Source: Phycisphaerales bacterium
GTDB taxonomy: Bacteria > Planctomycetota > Phycisphaerae > UBA1845
Direction of reading: 5' to 3'
NCBI GenBank assembly: GCA_020639115.1
Contig: JACKHG010000016.1
Span: 27,127-91,126, forward strand
DNA length: 64,000 bases
The notes below the pieces were generated by a model. The model was not told the DNA's origin, did not search any database, and worked only from the letters and a program-made list of their open reading frames with translations. Below, one piece after another: positions 26,996 through 38,341 of the stretch; positions within the stretch are counted from its first letter, which is position 1, and every line of letters starts with the position of its first letter. The position numbers were made by a program, and so were the translations under genes.

Positions 26996-28573
26996 TTGAT
27001 AACCGCGCTGGATTTTTCCCGGCTGCAAACACCTCCCCACCACGGTGACGTGCTCGTCGAGCCGGCGGCGGCGCAGCTCGCGGAGATGCTGGAGACGAAC
27101 CGGCGGGCTCTGGCTGCGCTGGACGTGCGCCTCGGGGGCGAGCCGCTGAGCGAAATCCGGCGGAGGCTGCGCGCCGCGCTGGGTTTTGGTGAAGGGCCGC
27201 TGGTCGTCACCGGTCATCAGCCGGAGTTCATTCACGCCGGTGTCTGGGCGAAGCACGTGGTGGCGGTGCGGCTCGCCGAGGCGGTGGGGGGCTCGGCGGT
27301 CAACCTCGTCGTCGATCACGACGCTCCGCGCGTTTTTGCTTTCACCGTGCCCCGCGTGGAGGGCAGCCGCGTGCGCGGCGTCGCCCTGCGCTACGCCGAC
27401 TGGCCGGCGGGTGCGGCGCTGGAAGGCCTGCCGGCGACGACGCCCGCGGCGGCTGACGGGCTGCGCGACGCCGTCGCGGAGGCGCTGGGCGCGCTGTACC
27501 CGCCGTCGCAGTTTCCCGCGTTCTGGAAAGCCTATCGGGAAACGCCCAACCCGGTGGATTGGGTCGATCAGGCGGTGGCTGGGCGGCGCGCGGTGGAGCA
27601 GCAGCTTGGCGTGGTGATTGCCGATCGCCGGGTGAGCACGAGTTGGTCGGGCCCGCTGCTCTGCACGCTGCTGGGTGATGCGTGCCGATTCGCCGCGGCG
27701 TACAACGCGGCGCTGTCGGACTATCGGGTTGCGCAGGGCATCGCGGGGACGCAACGGCCGATGCCCGATCTGGACAGCGCCGGACCGCGGTGTGAGACGG
27801 CGCTGTGGATCTACCGGCTCGGTGCGCCGCGGCGCCGGCTCTTCGTTGAGAATTCCCAGGGGCGCATCCGCCTGTATGCGGGGGCCGAGCGCGTGGCCGA
27901 GTGGCCCGAGCGCGACACGGCGACGTGGGCGGCGCTCGCGCCGCGGCTTGCGGAACTCGCCGGGTGGGTGGTTCGCCCGCGGGCGCTGGTGCTCACGCTG
28001 TGGGCGCGGCTCGCGCTTGGCGACCTGTTCATCCACGGGATCGGGGGCGCGAAGTACGACCGCATCACCGACGAGCTGATCCGCCGGTACTTCGGCGTCG
28101 AGCCGCCGCACATGGCGTGCGTGTCGGCGACGCTGCGCCTGCCGCTGCCCGGCGCGCGGCGCCGCGCCGACGAGCTGAAACGCGCGTACCGGGCTGCGCA
28201 GCACGCAGCCCGCGACATGCGCTTCAACCCCGAACGGCATCTTCCGGCAGAGGTCGTGGAGGCGGACGTGCAGCGCAAACGTGCCGCGGTGGCTGAAGCG
28301 CAGCGCCTGCGCCGGGACGAGCCCGCCAATCACCTTCGTCGCCGCGAGGTCTTTCGGGAGATCCGGGCGCTGAACGCCGCGCTGACCGCGCGTTTTCCCG
28401 AGGCGGTGACCGCTGCGGATGACGCCCTGCGGGAGCAGCAGCGGACGCTGCAGGCGCACGCCGTCGCGAGCAGCCGCGAGTACTTCTTCGCGATGCACCG
28501 CCGCGCCGACCTCGCCTTGCTCCTGGAAAACCTCCCGCAGGTGACGCAACTGCGCTCTGCCACTATAGTGTGA
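26996..28573 (+). CDS. Uncharacterised protein, possible distant relative of bacillithiol ligase BshC
   Basis: A 525-residue soluble protein without signal peptide. VVTGHQPEFIHAGVWAKH near residue 71, followed by NLVVDHDAPR, is reminiscent of the N-terminal nucleotide-fold of BshC (VVTGQQ...F..GP.Y...K, then a D-H-D segment). The later HGIGGAKYDRITDELIRRYF is a motif I have seen in uncharacterised planctomycete proteins. A helical C-terminal third (residues 370-500) follows. BshC adds cysteine to a glucosaminyl-malate; no other bacillithiol gene is visible, so this is a weak call. Start is a TTG 6 bases after the glycosyltransferase stop; a later GTG is possible. Confidence 0.75.
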   Translation: MITALDFSRLQTPPHHGDVLVEPAAAQLAEMLETNRRALAALDVRLGGEPLSEIRRRLRAALGFGEGPLVVTGHQPEFIHAGVWAKHVVAVRLAEAVGGSAVNLVVDHDAPRVFAFTVPRVEGSRVRGVALRYADWPAGAALEGLPATTPAAADGLRDAVAEALGALYPPSQFPAFWKAYRETPNPVDWVDQAVAGRRAVEQQLGVVIADRRVSTSWSGPLLCTLLGDACRFAAAYNAALSDYRVAQGIAGTQRPMPDLDSAGPRCETALWIYRLGAPRRRLFVENSQGRIRLYAGAERVAEWPERDTATWAALAPRLAELAGWVVRPRALVLTLWARLALGDLFIHGIGGAKYDRITDELIRRYFGVEPPHMACVSATLRLPLPGARRRADELKRAYRAAQHAARDMRFNPERHLPAEVVEADVQRKRAAVAEAQRLRRDEPANHLRRREVFREIRALNAALTARFPEAVTAADDALREQQRTLQAHAVASSREYFFAMHRRADLALLLENLPQVTQLRSATIV

Positions 28574-28650
28574 ACCCTAGCCGCCCCGGTGGGGGGCGCT
28601 GACCGCACCACGATCCGACGCGCGCCGTCGGCCCGGCCCGGGAGACGCAC

Positions 28651-29052
28651 ATGAGCACTGGCGACGGACCCAAGATCCACATCGACTCCGACTGGAAGGC
28701 CGAAGCCGAGCGGGAGAAAGAACGACTCGCCGAGCAGGAGGCCCAGCAGCCGCAGCAAGAAGCGCTCGGCGAGGTCACCTTCGTGCACCTGATCAACATG
28801 CTGGCGATGCAGGCGGCGGTGGCGCTGGGCGGCATGCGCGGTCCCAACGGCGAGGCGATTCCGCCCGACCCCGAGCTGGCCCGCTTCCACATCGACATGC
28901 TCGGCCTGCTCGAAAAGAAAACGGCGGGCAACCTCGAGGATGACGAGAAGAAAATGCTCACCGGCGTGCTTCACGAGCTGCGCTCGTCGTACGTGCATCT
29001 CATGGACGCGCTGGTCAAGCACGCCGCCGGCCAGGGTCCGCAAAAATCCTAG
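28651..29052 (+). CDS. DUF1844 protein
   Basis: A 133-residue cytoplasmic protein. A charged, coiled N terminus (WKAEAEREKERLAEQEAQQ) precedes the DUF1844 core: VTFVHLINMLAMQAAVALGG, PELARFHIDMLGLLEKKTAG and ML.GVLHELRSSYVHLM. The family is widespread in Planctomycetota, Acidobacteriota and related phyla; its function is unknown. GGGAGA lies six bases before the ATG, and the gene is followed 52 bases later by a rhomboid protease in the same direction. Confidence 0.93.
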   Translation: MSTGDGPKIHIDSDWKAEAEREKERLAEQEAQQPQQEALGEVTFVHLINMLAMQAAVALGGMRGPNGEAIPPDPELARFHIDMLGLLEKKTAGNLEDDEKKMLTGVLHELRSSYVHLMDALVKHAAGQGPQKS

Positions 29053-29104
29053 AGCAAGCTCTGTTTGTCTGTAGCGGATCCGAGATTCAAAAGGCGCGCC
29101 GGCC

Positions 29105-30301
29105 ATGCTGCTGCCCATCCGCACTGAAACCTCCGTCCGTCACGCCCCGACGGCCAACGTCGCGCTCATCACGCTGAACATCGTCGTGTTCCTGGTGCTG
29201 GACTTCGGCCTGCGCCACTCCGCGGCGGACTTCAAGGAACGCTACTTCATCCTCGACGGCGAGGCACCCAAGCTCATCCAGTACATCACCTACCAGTTCT
29301 CCCACGCCGACACCTGGCACCTGCTGGGCAACATGTTGTTCCTGTGGGTCTTCGGCAACGCGGTCAACGCCAAATTTGGCGATATCCCCTACGTGCTGTT
29401 TTACCTCGCCGGCGGTATTTTCTCGGCGATGGTCTTCACCGCCGTCGAACCCGGCGTCAGCCTGCTGGGCGCCAGCGGATCGATCGCGGCGGTGACGACC
29501 GCGTACCTCGTGCTGTTTCCCCGCAGCCACGTCACCGTGCTGTATTTCTTCTTCCTGATCGGTGTGATCAACGTGCCGGCCCCGCTCATGATCGTGGCGA
29601 AGATCGTGATCTGGGACAACCTGGTCGCGCCGATGATCGGCGGCGGGAGCAACGTGGCCCACGCGGCCCACATCGCGGGCTACCTCTTCGGCTTCATCGT
29701 GTCGCTGGTCATGCTGCTGATCCGGGCGCTGCCGCGCGACCAGTTCGACATGCTCGCCCTGTTCAAGCGCTGGAACCAGCGTCGCGCATACACGGCGGCG
29801 CTGAACAACCCGGCGGCCCGGGCGCAGGCGCAGTACGGGCGCGTGGCCCGCGTCGCGCCGGCGGATCCGCGCCGCCAGGTGGAGTGGGAGCGGCAGCTCG
29901 ACGAACGCACCGAACTCCGCGCCGCGATCGCCGGTCACCTCGAACGCGGCGACACCAAGGAGGCGACCGCGGCCTACGACCAGCTCGTGGCCCGCGATCC
30001 CGAGCAGTGTCTGCCCGCGGACCAGCAGATGGCCGTAGGCCGGGAGTACTACGCGAGCGGCCGCTTTCCCCAGGCGGCTGCCGCCTTCGAACGCTACCTC
30101 AACTGCTATCGTATGAATCCGGACGCCAACGAGGTGCGTCTGCTGCTGGGCATCATCAACGCCCGGGAGTTGCAGCAGTTCGAGGCGGCTGAAAAGCTCT
30201 TTCGCGAAGCGGTGGATCGGGCCACCAGCACGTCGCGGCGGGAGTTGGCCCAGCGCTGGCTTGATGAGGTGCGCACGCTGCGCGGCGGTCTGGCGAGTTG
30301 A
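29105..30301 (+). CDS. Rhomboid intramembrane serine protease with a C-terminal helical-repeat tail
   Basis: A 398-residue protein. Its N-terminal 220 residues form the six-helix rhomboid domain with WHLLGNMLFL (residues 71-80), the catalytic serine Ser124 in LGASGS and the catalytic histidine His189 in AHAAHIAGYLFG. It should cleave membrane-spanning substrates. The remaining 170 residues are soluble and resemble degenerate TPR units (YYASGRFPQAAAAFERYLNC, LLLGIINARELQQFEAAEKL), a tail common in planctomycete rhomboids that may recruit substrates. It probably forms an operon with the DUF1844 gene. Confidence 0.93.
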   Translation: MLLPIRTETSVRHAPTANVALITLNIVVFLVLDFGLRHSAADFKERYFILDGEAPKLIQYITYQFSHADTWHLLGNMLFLWVFGNAVNAKFGDIPYVLFYLAGGIFSAMVFTAVEPGVSLLGASGSIAAVTTAYLVLFPRSHVTVLYFFFLIGVINVPAPLMIVAKIVIWDNLVAPMIGGGSNVAHAAHIAGYLFGFIVSLVMLLIRALPRDQFDMLALFKRWNQRRAYTAALNNPAARAQAQYGRVARVAPADPRRQVEWERQLDERTELRAAIAGHLERGDTKEATAAYDQLVARDPEQCLPADQQMAVGREYYASGRFPQAAAAFERYLNCYRMNPDANEVRLLLGIINARELQQFEAAEKLFREAVDRATSTSRRELAQRWLDEVRTLRGGLAS

Positions 30302-30822
30302 GTCCGGGGCTGATCGCCGTTTTCACACCTGACGGGGCGGTCAGGACGCACATCCACGTTGCATCGGTTCCCGCAGTCAGTTTAACACCGCGGTCGCGAC
30401 CCAACTGCAAGGGTACCTCGGTGGCCGCGGGTTGCTGTCGGCGTCCGGTTGGCGGCCTCCTGAATTGACACTAGAATGCTCGCGTTGCCGGTGGAGGGAG
30501 GATTCCTGCCTGTGGACCCTTACTTCGCTTCCCGGCAATGCGCCCGACGTGCACGTCCCTCGTGACCGGCTGGGCGGTATGGCGCGGAAACTGAAGACGC
30601 CGGGCACTGAACCTGGCCGGAACGACCGGCGCGTTGTGGACGCAAGCGCGGTTGAAGGTTCCGAAGCATCAATTTGAAGTCCGCAACGGCGGATATGAGT
30701 GGGAGTCTCCTTGCGCGCAGACCAAGCGTGCGGACGGGCGTGCCGACATGCACCGTCCGCAGGTGACTCGGGCAATGCCTTGGAGGATCCATGGCGTGGT
30801 AAACAGACAGGAGAGCAGAATC
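30302..30822. other. Intergenic stretch without supported gene
   Basis: About 520 bases between the rhomboid gene and the Cys-rich cytochrome gene. Short open frames here lack ribosome-binding sites and family resemblance. No strong promoter, hairpin or RNA gene was recognised, though the promoter of the following gene must lie here. Confidence 0.5.
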
Positions 30823-31482
30823 ATGCAGATCAAGAACCTGATGGCGGTGCTGGCGTGCGGTGCGGCCGGTATGGCGGTACTGGCGGGCGTTGCGGGATGC
30901 CCCGGCCAGCAGCCGGTGACGTGCGGTGGCGCCGTCTGCGGCGCCGGGCAGGTGTGCGTCGACGACATGTGCGTCGCGGGCACCGAGTGCGGCTCGGACG
31001 TGTGCACCACCGGCGAAACGTGCGTCAACGACGCGTGTGTGGCGGACAGCGACCTGTGCGGCAATGACGTCTGTACGACCGGCCAGACCTGCGTCAATGA
31101 CGTGTGCGTCGACAACAGCAGCCTGTGCGGCAACGACGTGTGCGACGCCAACGAGGTGTGTGTGAACGACATGTGCGTGGTCGGCGTCGCGTGCGGCAAC
31201 GACGTGTGCACGAACGGCGAGGCCTGCAACAACGGCGTGTGCGAGCCGGAGTCGACGGGTGGCGATGCAGCCGCCGGACAGGCGGTTTTCTCGGCGAACT
31301 GCCAGGCGTGTCACGCGGCTGACGGCAGTGGCGGCATCGGGCCGGACATTCGCGATTTCACGGCCCAGGAGGTCCAGGACGGCTTCAACAGCGCCGCGAT
31401 CCACTCGTCGCTGACGGTCACGCTGACGGCGCAGGATTTCGCGGACATTTCGGCGTTCCTGGATACGTCGGCGTCCAGCTAG
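30823..31482 (+). CDS. Cytochrome c lipoprotein with five tandem Cys-rich repeats
   Basis: A 219-residue lipoprotein (lipobox VAGC, Cys26). Residues 34-145 are five repeats of about 23 residues of the form CGNDVCTTGQTCVNDVCVD, each with four cysteines, followed by a small cytochrome c domain with haem site CQACH (160-164) and GIGPDIRDF. The repeats resemble disulphide-rich spacer modules seen in myxobacterial and planctomycete surface proteins. The frame extends upstream, but the ATG at 30823 has AGGAGAG eight bases before it and starts the signal peptide. It could serve as an outer, membrane-tethered electron carrier held away from the membrane by the repeat stalk; that role is inference. 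Confidence 0.9.
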   Translation: MQIKNLMAVLACGAAGMAVLAGVAGCPGQQPVTCGGAVCGAGQVCVDDMCVAGTECGSDVCTTGETCVNDACVADSDLCGNDVCTTGQTCVNDVCVDNSSLCGNDVCDANEVCVNDMCVVGVACGNDVCTNGEACNNGVCEPESTGGDAAAGQAVFSANCQACHAADGSGGIGPDIRDFTAQEVQDGFNSAAIHSSLTVTLTAQDFADISAFLDTSASS

Positions 31483-31561
31483 ATGCGACCGGTGAAAGGC
31501 TGACGGCCCAGCCGCCGGTTCTGGCGGGCCCAGGGCCTTTCGAGATTTCGAGAGAACGTGT

Positions 31562-31597
31562 CGGGGCGGCCCGTGCTGGGTCGCCCCGGCTTTCTTT
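31562..31597 (+). terminator. Factor-independent terminator of the cytochrome lipoprotein gene
   Basis: An 11-bp stem including one G-U pair (31562-31572 with 31578-31588), 5-base loop GTGCT, then GCTTTCTTT. It lies 80 bases after the stop. Confidence 0.75.
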
Positions 31598-31731
31598 CCG
31601 GCTTGCCGGGGCTGACAATGCGGGGGCAGGGGGCTTGAAGTGTTCTCCGGGCGGCGTGTGCCTCGGGGGCGGTTAGCGGCCCATAATCCGCTAAGTTCTT
31701 ATGAAACAAGGTCCGGCCGACCAGCCACCCC

Positions 31732-31760
31732 TTGTCATTTGCCCATTTTGCGGCTATAAA
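31732..31760 (+). promoter_or_regulatory. Sigma-70-like promoter of fusA
   Basis: TTGTCA (31732-31737), 17-base spacer, TATAAA (31755-31760): five of six matches in each box with ideal spacing. The expected leader to the fusA start is about 275 bases. Confidence 0.7.
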
Positions 31761-32042
31761 ACTGGGCTGTGGGAGCGGAACACGCCTCCGGACTGACCGG
31801 TGGCCACCGGTCACGGAACTCCGCAGACTACTGAGCATGCCACCGGACGCGACGGAGCGGTGCGGAACTTCCGCAAGCCCGCTCGGTCGAGCGGTCGATG
31901 AGCATCAGCGCGTGCACTGCGTGGGAGCGGTGCACCTACGGGCCGCACTCTGTGAGATTTCGGCCTGCCAGCGGCTGGCGGGCGATGGGACGAGGTTTCG
32001 GCGCCGATCCGGGCCGAGGCCGGTTGAACAAGAGCAGCAGTC

Positions 32043-34137
<2,095 letters not shown>

Positions 34138-34166
34138 CGGCTGAGTCCGAGTGATGATTCAAGCAC

Positions 34167-34206
34167 GCGGCGTCGTCAGGCTGGTCCTGGCGGCGCCGCT
34201 TTTTTT
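34167..34206 (+). terminator. Factor-independent terminator of fusA
   Basis: A branched GC stem (GCGGCG at 34167-34172 with CGCCGC at 34194-34199, plus an inner CAGG/CCTG pair) is followed by seven T residues (34200-34206). It lies 30 bases after the restored fusA stop. Confidence 0.8.
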
Positions 34207-34273
34207 GTTTCGTGTGCACGCGGCGTCTGCAGTCGGGGAGTCAGATCGGGGCGCACGGCGTCTGGGCGCCCGG

Positions 34274-34798
34274 CTAGATGGGTCCGTTTTCCGGCCAGCC
34301 GGAGCGTCCCCACTTGAGCATTCCCAGTTCCTGAAACTCCGGGCCGATGCGGCGGATGAACGCCTGCAGTTGGCCGGTGTGATGCTGGATGTGGCGAATG
34401 TTGTAGATGTGCAGCTCGCCGCGGGAGAAGTCGCGCCGGGCGTGGCCGGAGGGGCCCGCCAGGGTCGCCGGCGTCTCCGCCGCGAGGTTCGTGCGCGCCT
34501 TGTCGCGGCAGGCCAGCGCGTACGCGACCAACTCATCGCGGTCGAAGCGCCGGCTGGGATATTCGTCGTCGAACTCCTGCCAGCCAGCCGGGTGGCGCTC
34601 TCCCGGCTCGAACTGCTTCTCGTCCGGCGTCAGGTAGAGATCGGTGAAGCAGAGTGTGTGATACGCCACCTGCCAGAACGGGTACTTGCCGACGGGTTCG
34701 TCCCAGTGCGCGTCCGGGCACACGGTGAGGCTGTCGTGCAGCATGCCCAGGACAGCCTCGTACTGGCTGAGCAGGATCTCGTTCAGGTATTCGCTCAT
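34274..34798 (-). CDS. DinB-like superfamily protein
   Basis: A 174-residue helical-bundle protein of the DinB/YfiT metalloprotein superfamily. The metal-binding histidines are visible in VAYHTLCF (about residue 46) and HIQHHTGQL (about residue 138). Members act as thiol-dependent transferases or hydrolases, for example with bacillithiol or mycothiol. The possible BshC relative 6 kb away makes a thiol cofactor plausible but unproven. It converges on fusA and is flanked downstream by the fusA terminator. Confidence 0.88.
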   Translation of the reverse strand: MSEYLNEILLSQYEAVLGMLHDSLTVCPDAHWDEPVGKYPFWQVAYHTLCFTDLYLTPDEKQFEPGERHPAGWQEFDDEYPSRRFDRDELVAYALACRDKARTNLAAETPATLAGPSGHARRDFSRGELHIYNIRHIQHHTGQLQAFIRRIGPEFQELGMLKWGRSGWPENGPI

Positions 34799-34961
34799 CG
34801 CATCAGCTCCATCATACGTATCGAGGGTGTCACGGCCCGGACGACGCGATTGTTGCCGCGCATCGCTTAACGTGCAATGATCGCTCGCCGGACTCGACTA
34901 AACTACCGAGCGGGCCCGCCGGAGGGCACGCGGCGCCGGGCGGCATGACAAGGAGCACATC

Positions 34962-36251
34962 GTGGAATCGATCGCGAAGCGCGGGATGGGGGCACTGCTG
35001 TTGACGTTGCTGGCGGGCGCGCCGGCGTGGGCGGCTGACGGGGCGGGAAAATCGTCGGCGGAAGCCGACCGAGCGCCGGCCGTCGGCGATGCTGCGCCCG
35101 ATTTCGCGCTCACGACGCTGGACGGCGCGACCATCCGGTTGTCCGAGCTGATCCGACAGGGGCCCGTCGTTCTCGTCGAGCTGCGCGGCTGGGTGGGCTA
35201 CCAGTGTCCGGTCTGCAGCCGGCAGGTCGGCGATCTCGTCGCCCATGCCGCCGAGTTTCGCAAGGCGGGCGCCCGCGTTGTGCTGGTTTACCCAGGGCCG
35301 AAGGAGCAGGTCGGCGATCGCGCCCGGGAGTTCATGCGGGCGACCGAACTGCCCGACGGTTTCACGTTCGTCACCGATCCGGACATGGCGTTCACCGGCT
35401 TCTGGGGATTGCGCTGGGCGGCGGACGGCGAAAACGCGTATCCCGCGACGTTCGTGATCGATCCGGCGGGCAAGGTGCGCTACGCCGAGATCAGCCACAG
35501 CCACGGCGGTCGCGCCTCCGCGGAGGACGTCCTGCGCGTGCTGGCGGACCCGGCGGTGCAGTCGTTGCCCAAGCAGCCCGTGGCTCAGCGGCAGTGGCTG
35601 GATGCGCTCAAGGCGCAGTTCATGCGCGTCGCTCCAGCCGAGCGGGTTGCGCTCTATGAACGCGGCATTCAGGACGTGGCCCACTCCGGTGTTATGGAGA
35701 AAGCCAAGCGGGTCGGCGAGCCTGCGCCGGACTTCGACCTGCCCGACGCCCGCGGCCGGCACGTGCGGCTCAGCGACGCGCTGCGCGACCACCCGATCGT
35801 GCTGACGTGGTACCGGGGCGGCTGGTGCCCGTACTGCAACATCCAGTTGCGAGCGCTGCAGGAGCGTCTGGACGAGATTCACGCGCTGGGGGGCGAACTC
35901 TTCGCGATCACGCCGGAGCTTCCGGACGAGGCGCTCTCGACCGCCGAGAAGAACGCGCTGCAGTTCGTGGTGCTCAGTGACCTGGGCAACAAGGTGGCGG
36001 ATGCGTACGGATTGCGTTACGAGCTTCCCGCGGACATCGTCGCGGCGCTCAAGGCCCATGTCGACCTCGCCGCGCGGAACGGTGATGCGACCGCAACGCT
36101 GCCTCTGGCGGCCACGTACGTGATCGATCAGCACGGCGTGATCCGCTACGCATTCGTGGATCCCGATTATCGCAAGCGTGCTGATCCGGAAGAAGTGCTG
36201 GACGCGCTGCGTACGCTGAAGAAGGAGAACGTACGTCCCCAAGGAATGTGA
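34962..36251 (+). CDS. Exported double peroxiredoxin/thioredoxin-like protein
   Basis: A 429-residue protein from a GTG with AAGGAG seven bases upstream. A signal peptide (GALLLTLLAGAPAWA) is followed by two AhpC/TSA-type thioredoxin folds. Domain 1 has APDFALTTLDG and a CPVC site in GYQCPVCSRQV. Domain 2 has APDFDLPDARG and a CPYC site in GGWCPYCNIQL. Each has the later P-A/L-x-[FY]-V-I-D strand (YPATFVIDPAGKV, AATYVIDQHGVI). C-x-x-C rather than a single peroxidatic Cys suggests disulphide exchange or peroxide reduction in the periplasm. Two such domains in one chain are uncommon. Its stop is 8 bases from the end of the convergent polyferredoxin gene. Confidence 0.9.
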   Translation: MESIAKRGMGALLLTLLAGAPAWAADGAGKSSAEADRAPAVGDAAPDFALTTLDGATIRLSELIRQGPVVLVELRGWVGYQCPVCSRQVGDLVAHAAEFRKAGARVVLVYPGPKEQVGDRAREFMRATELPDGFTFVTDPDMAFTGFWGLRWAADGENAYPATFVIDPAGKVRYAEISHSHGGRASAEDVLRVLADPAVQSLPKQPVAQRQWLDALKAQFMRVAPAERVALYERGIQDVAHSGVMEKAKRVGEPAPDFDLPDARGRHVRLSDALRDHPIVLTWYRGGWCPYCNIQLRALQERLDEIHALGGELFAITPELPDEALSTAEKNALQFVVLSDLGNKVADAYGLRYELPADIVAALKAHVDLAARNGDATATLPLAATYVIDQHGVIRYAFVDPDYRKRADPEEVLDALRTLKKENVRPQGM

Positions 36252-36259
36252 GGCGGCGG

Positions 36260-38341
36260 CTACGGGTTCTCGGAGACCGCAGGATTTCCCTGCGGCAGCG
36301 GCTGATATTGCGGGTCCAGGCTTGCCGCCAGCTTGAAGTGTCGTAGGGCCGTGGCGCTGTCGCCCAGGTCTTGCAGGGCGCGGGCGAGGTTGAAGTGGGC
36401 GGCTGCGTGCGTGGGCTGCAGCTCGACCGCACGCCGGAGGTGATCGGCGGCCTCGTGGGCGCGGCCGGCCTGGAGCAGGGCGAGGCCCAGGTTGTTGTGC
36501 ACGTCGGGATCGAGCGGCATCAGCGTCGCTGCGTCCGTGAACGCAGCGAGCGCGTCGGCCTCGCGTCCCAGCCGCGAGAGCATGATGCCGCGGTTGTAGT
36601 GCGCGGCGCCGAGGTTGGGGTCGAGTTCGCCGGCCTTCGTGAATTCCCTCAGGGCATCCTCGATGCGGCCCAGCTCCGCGAGCGCTCCGCCGAGCTGTGC
36701 GTGCGCACCGGCGAGTGCGGGATTCAAAGAAACCACCGCCGCCAGTTGCTCCGCAGCGGCTGGGAAGTCGCCGCGCATGAGCGCGACGGCTGCCCGCCCC
36801 TGGTGGGCTTCGAGGAGGTGGCTGCGGGCCTGCTGACTATCTCCGCCCGCGTTGGCGATCACCGCGGCGAAGTGATCATCCGCCTCGTCGAGACGCTGCT
36901 CCTGCAGCAGGCACTGCCCGAGCTGCAGCTCGACCGCAACATCCTTGGGAAAACGCGCGAGCAGCAGCCGGGCCTGGGCTACGGCGTTCTCATACTGCCC
37001 GAGTCGTGAAGCCACCGCGAGCAGGCAGCGCTGCACATTCGGATTGCGAATCAGGCCCCAGCGGTCCGCCGACACGAGATGGGCGTACGCGATGGGAGCC
37101 AGTTCACCGGCTGTCTTCGTGTAGGGCGCCCGCTGGATCTGCCGCGTCAGCGCGAGGCCGCGTTGCTCGTGGTAACGCACATAGCCGCAGTGGGCGGTGA
37201 ATACCGCGAGCAGCGCGACAACGACGACATACGCCTTGCCGGCGGGCAGTACGCGGGCGGCCTGCTTCAGTCGAAGCTGCGCGACCGACACGTCCGGTCT
37301 GCGCCACAGGCGCAATGTCGTGACCACCGCCAGCGCCCCGATCACCCCAAACGCCAGCGAGAGCAAAAAAGGAATGCGGCTGTAGAGCCCGCGATAGATC
37401 AGCACCACGACGAAGAACGTGGCCGCCAGCAGCAGTTCCTCGCCGAAGCTGAAGTCGTAAGGGACGCGTCCGAACCGTCCGCCGCTGCGCCACGAGCGGA
37501 GCAGCGCCGGCCGGCCGAAACCGTAGTGCAGCGCCTGCTGCGGGCAGCGTCCGACGCAGTCGAGGTCCTTGAGACACGCGGAGTTGACCACCATGCCGTG
37601 CTGCTGCACCTCCTCGTGCACGCGCACACCGCTCGTGCACACGGCTGTGCAGCTTCCGCACTGCCGGCAGCGCGACTGATCCACGCGGATGCGCGCGGGC
37701 GAGAACCGGTCGGCCAGGCCGAAGAGCGCACCGTACGGGCACACGTAGGTGCAGAACGTGCGCGTCCCCAGCAGGTACACGATCGCGAACCCGCAGGTGA
37801 GAAAAGTCAATCCGATGATCCATGGGCCGGGGAGGTTGCGCCAGAAGTTGTTCGTCACCAGCGACGCCCAGCCCTCGCGGTCGGTGGCGAGGTGGAAGGT
37901 CGGCAGCGCCCGGTCATGCCACGCCCGCATCACCTGCGGCCAGAGGAACATGTACGCCGCGGTCAGCGGCGGGATGAGCAGCAGCAGGCGCGAGCGGAGC
38001 GGCTTGCGCTCCAGGCCGCACTTGCGCAGGATCCACGCGCACAGGTCCTGCAGGACCATGATGTGGCACGCCCACGAGCAGAAAAATCGGCCGAAAATCA
38101 GTGAGCCCAGCAGCAGCGAGCACATGAACAGGAAGCCGGCGGTGATGATGCCGAGTTCGAGCGTGTACATCACCTCGTTGAGTTCGAGCGGCGCCATCGT
38201 CTTGCCGGTGATTTTCCAATGGGCGATGTGGATGCCGAAGACGAGGTAGACGAGCGAGAGCGACAGCGCCCGCCACTTCGCGAACCGCGAGCGGGGCAGT
38301 GGCTGGAGCGTGCTCGGCGTTGAAACCGTTGCGGCGTGCAT
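36260..38341 (-). CDS. NapH/CcoG-like membrane polyferredoxin fused to a C-terminal TPR domain
   Basis: A 693-residue inner-membrane protein. The N-terminal half has membrane helices and two NapH-type cysteine motifs on loops, FGRFFCSWACHIM (about residue 85) and FCTYVCPYGALFG (about 198). A double ferredoxin follows: CRQCGSCTAVC, then a partly degenerate second cluster CLKDLDCVGRCP. A further helix pair and a signal-anchor-like segment lead to about six TPRs (LGRIEDALREFTKAGELDPN and similar) in the last 300 residues. NapH relatives carry electrons across the membrane without quinone oxidation being proven. The TPR tail would dock a partner in the periplasm. It is divergent from a membrane-anchored DUF362 gene, a likely partner. 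Confidence 0.9.
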   Translation of the reverse strand: MHAATVSTPSTLQPLPRSRFAKWRALSLSLVYLVFGIHIAHWKITGKTMAPLELNEVMYTLELGIITAGFLFMCSLLLGSLIFGRFFCSWACHIMVLQDLCAWILRKCGLERKPLRSRLLLLIPPLTAAYMFLWPQVMRAWHDRALPTFHLATDREGWASLVTNNFWRNLPGPWIIGLTFLTCGFAIVYLLGTRTFCTYVCPYGALFGLADRFSPARIRVDQSRCRQCGSCTAVCTSGVRVHEEVQQHGMVVNSACLKDLDCVGRCPQQALHYGFGRPALLRSWRSGGRFGRVPYDFSFGEELLLAATFFVVVLIYRGLYSRIPFLLSLAFGVIGALAVVTTLRLWRRPDVSVAQLRLKQAARVLPAGKAYVVVVALLAVFTAHCGYVRYHEQRGLALTRQIQRAPYTKTAGELAPIAYAHLVSADRWGLIRNPNVQRCLLAVASRLGQYENAVAQARLLLARFPKDVAVELQLGQCLLQEQRLDEADDHFAAVIANAGGDSQQARSHLLEAHQGRAAVALMRGDFPAAAEQLAAVVSLNPALAGAHAQLGGALAELGRIEDALREFTKAGELDPNLGAAHYNRGIMLSRLGREADALAAFTDAATLMPLDPDVHNNLGLALLQAGRAHEAADHLRRAVELQPTHAAAHFNLARALQDLGDSATALRHFKLAASLDPQYQPLPQGNPAVSENP

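Larger units (their letters stand above)
31483..32042. other. Intergenic region with terminator and fusA promoter
   Basis: The first 115 bases hold the terminator of the cytochrome lipoprotein gene (31562-31597). From 31732 onward lies a good promoter and a leader of about 275 bases before fusA, in which I see no supported gene. Confidence 0.6.

Noticed and set aside
26360..28549. A 729-codon open frame on the minus strand, opposite the possible BshC relative
   Set aside because: It runs antisense through a better-supported gene and reads as Arg/Pro/Ala-rich sequence without domains; long antisense frames are expected in high-GC DNA. The same applies to antisense frames opposite fusA and the cytochromes.
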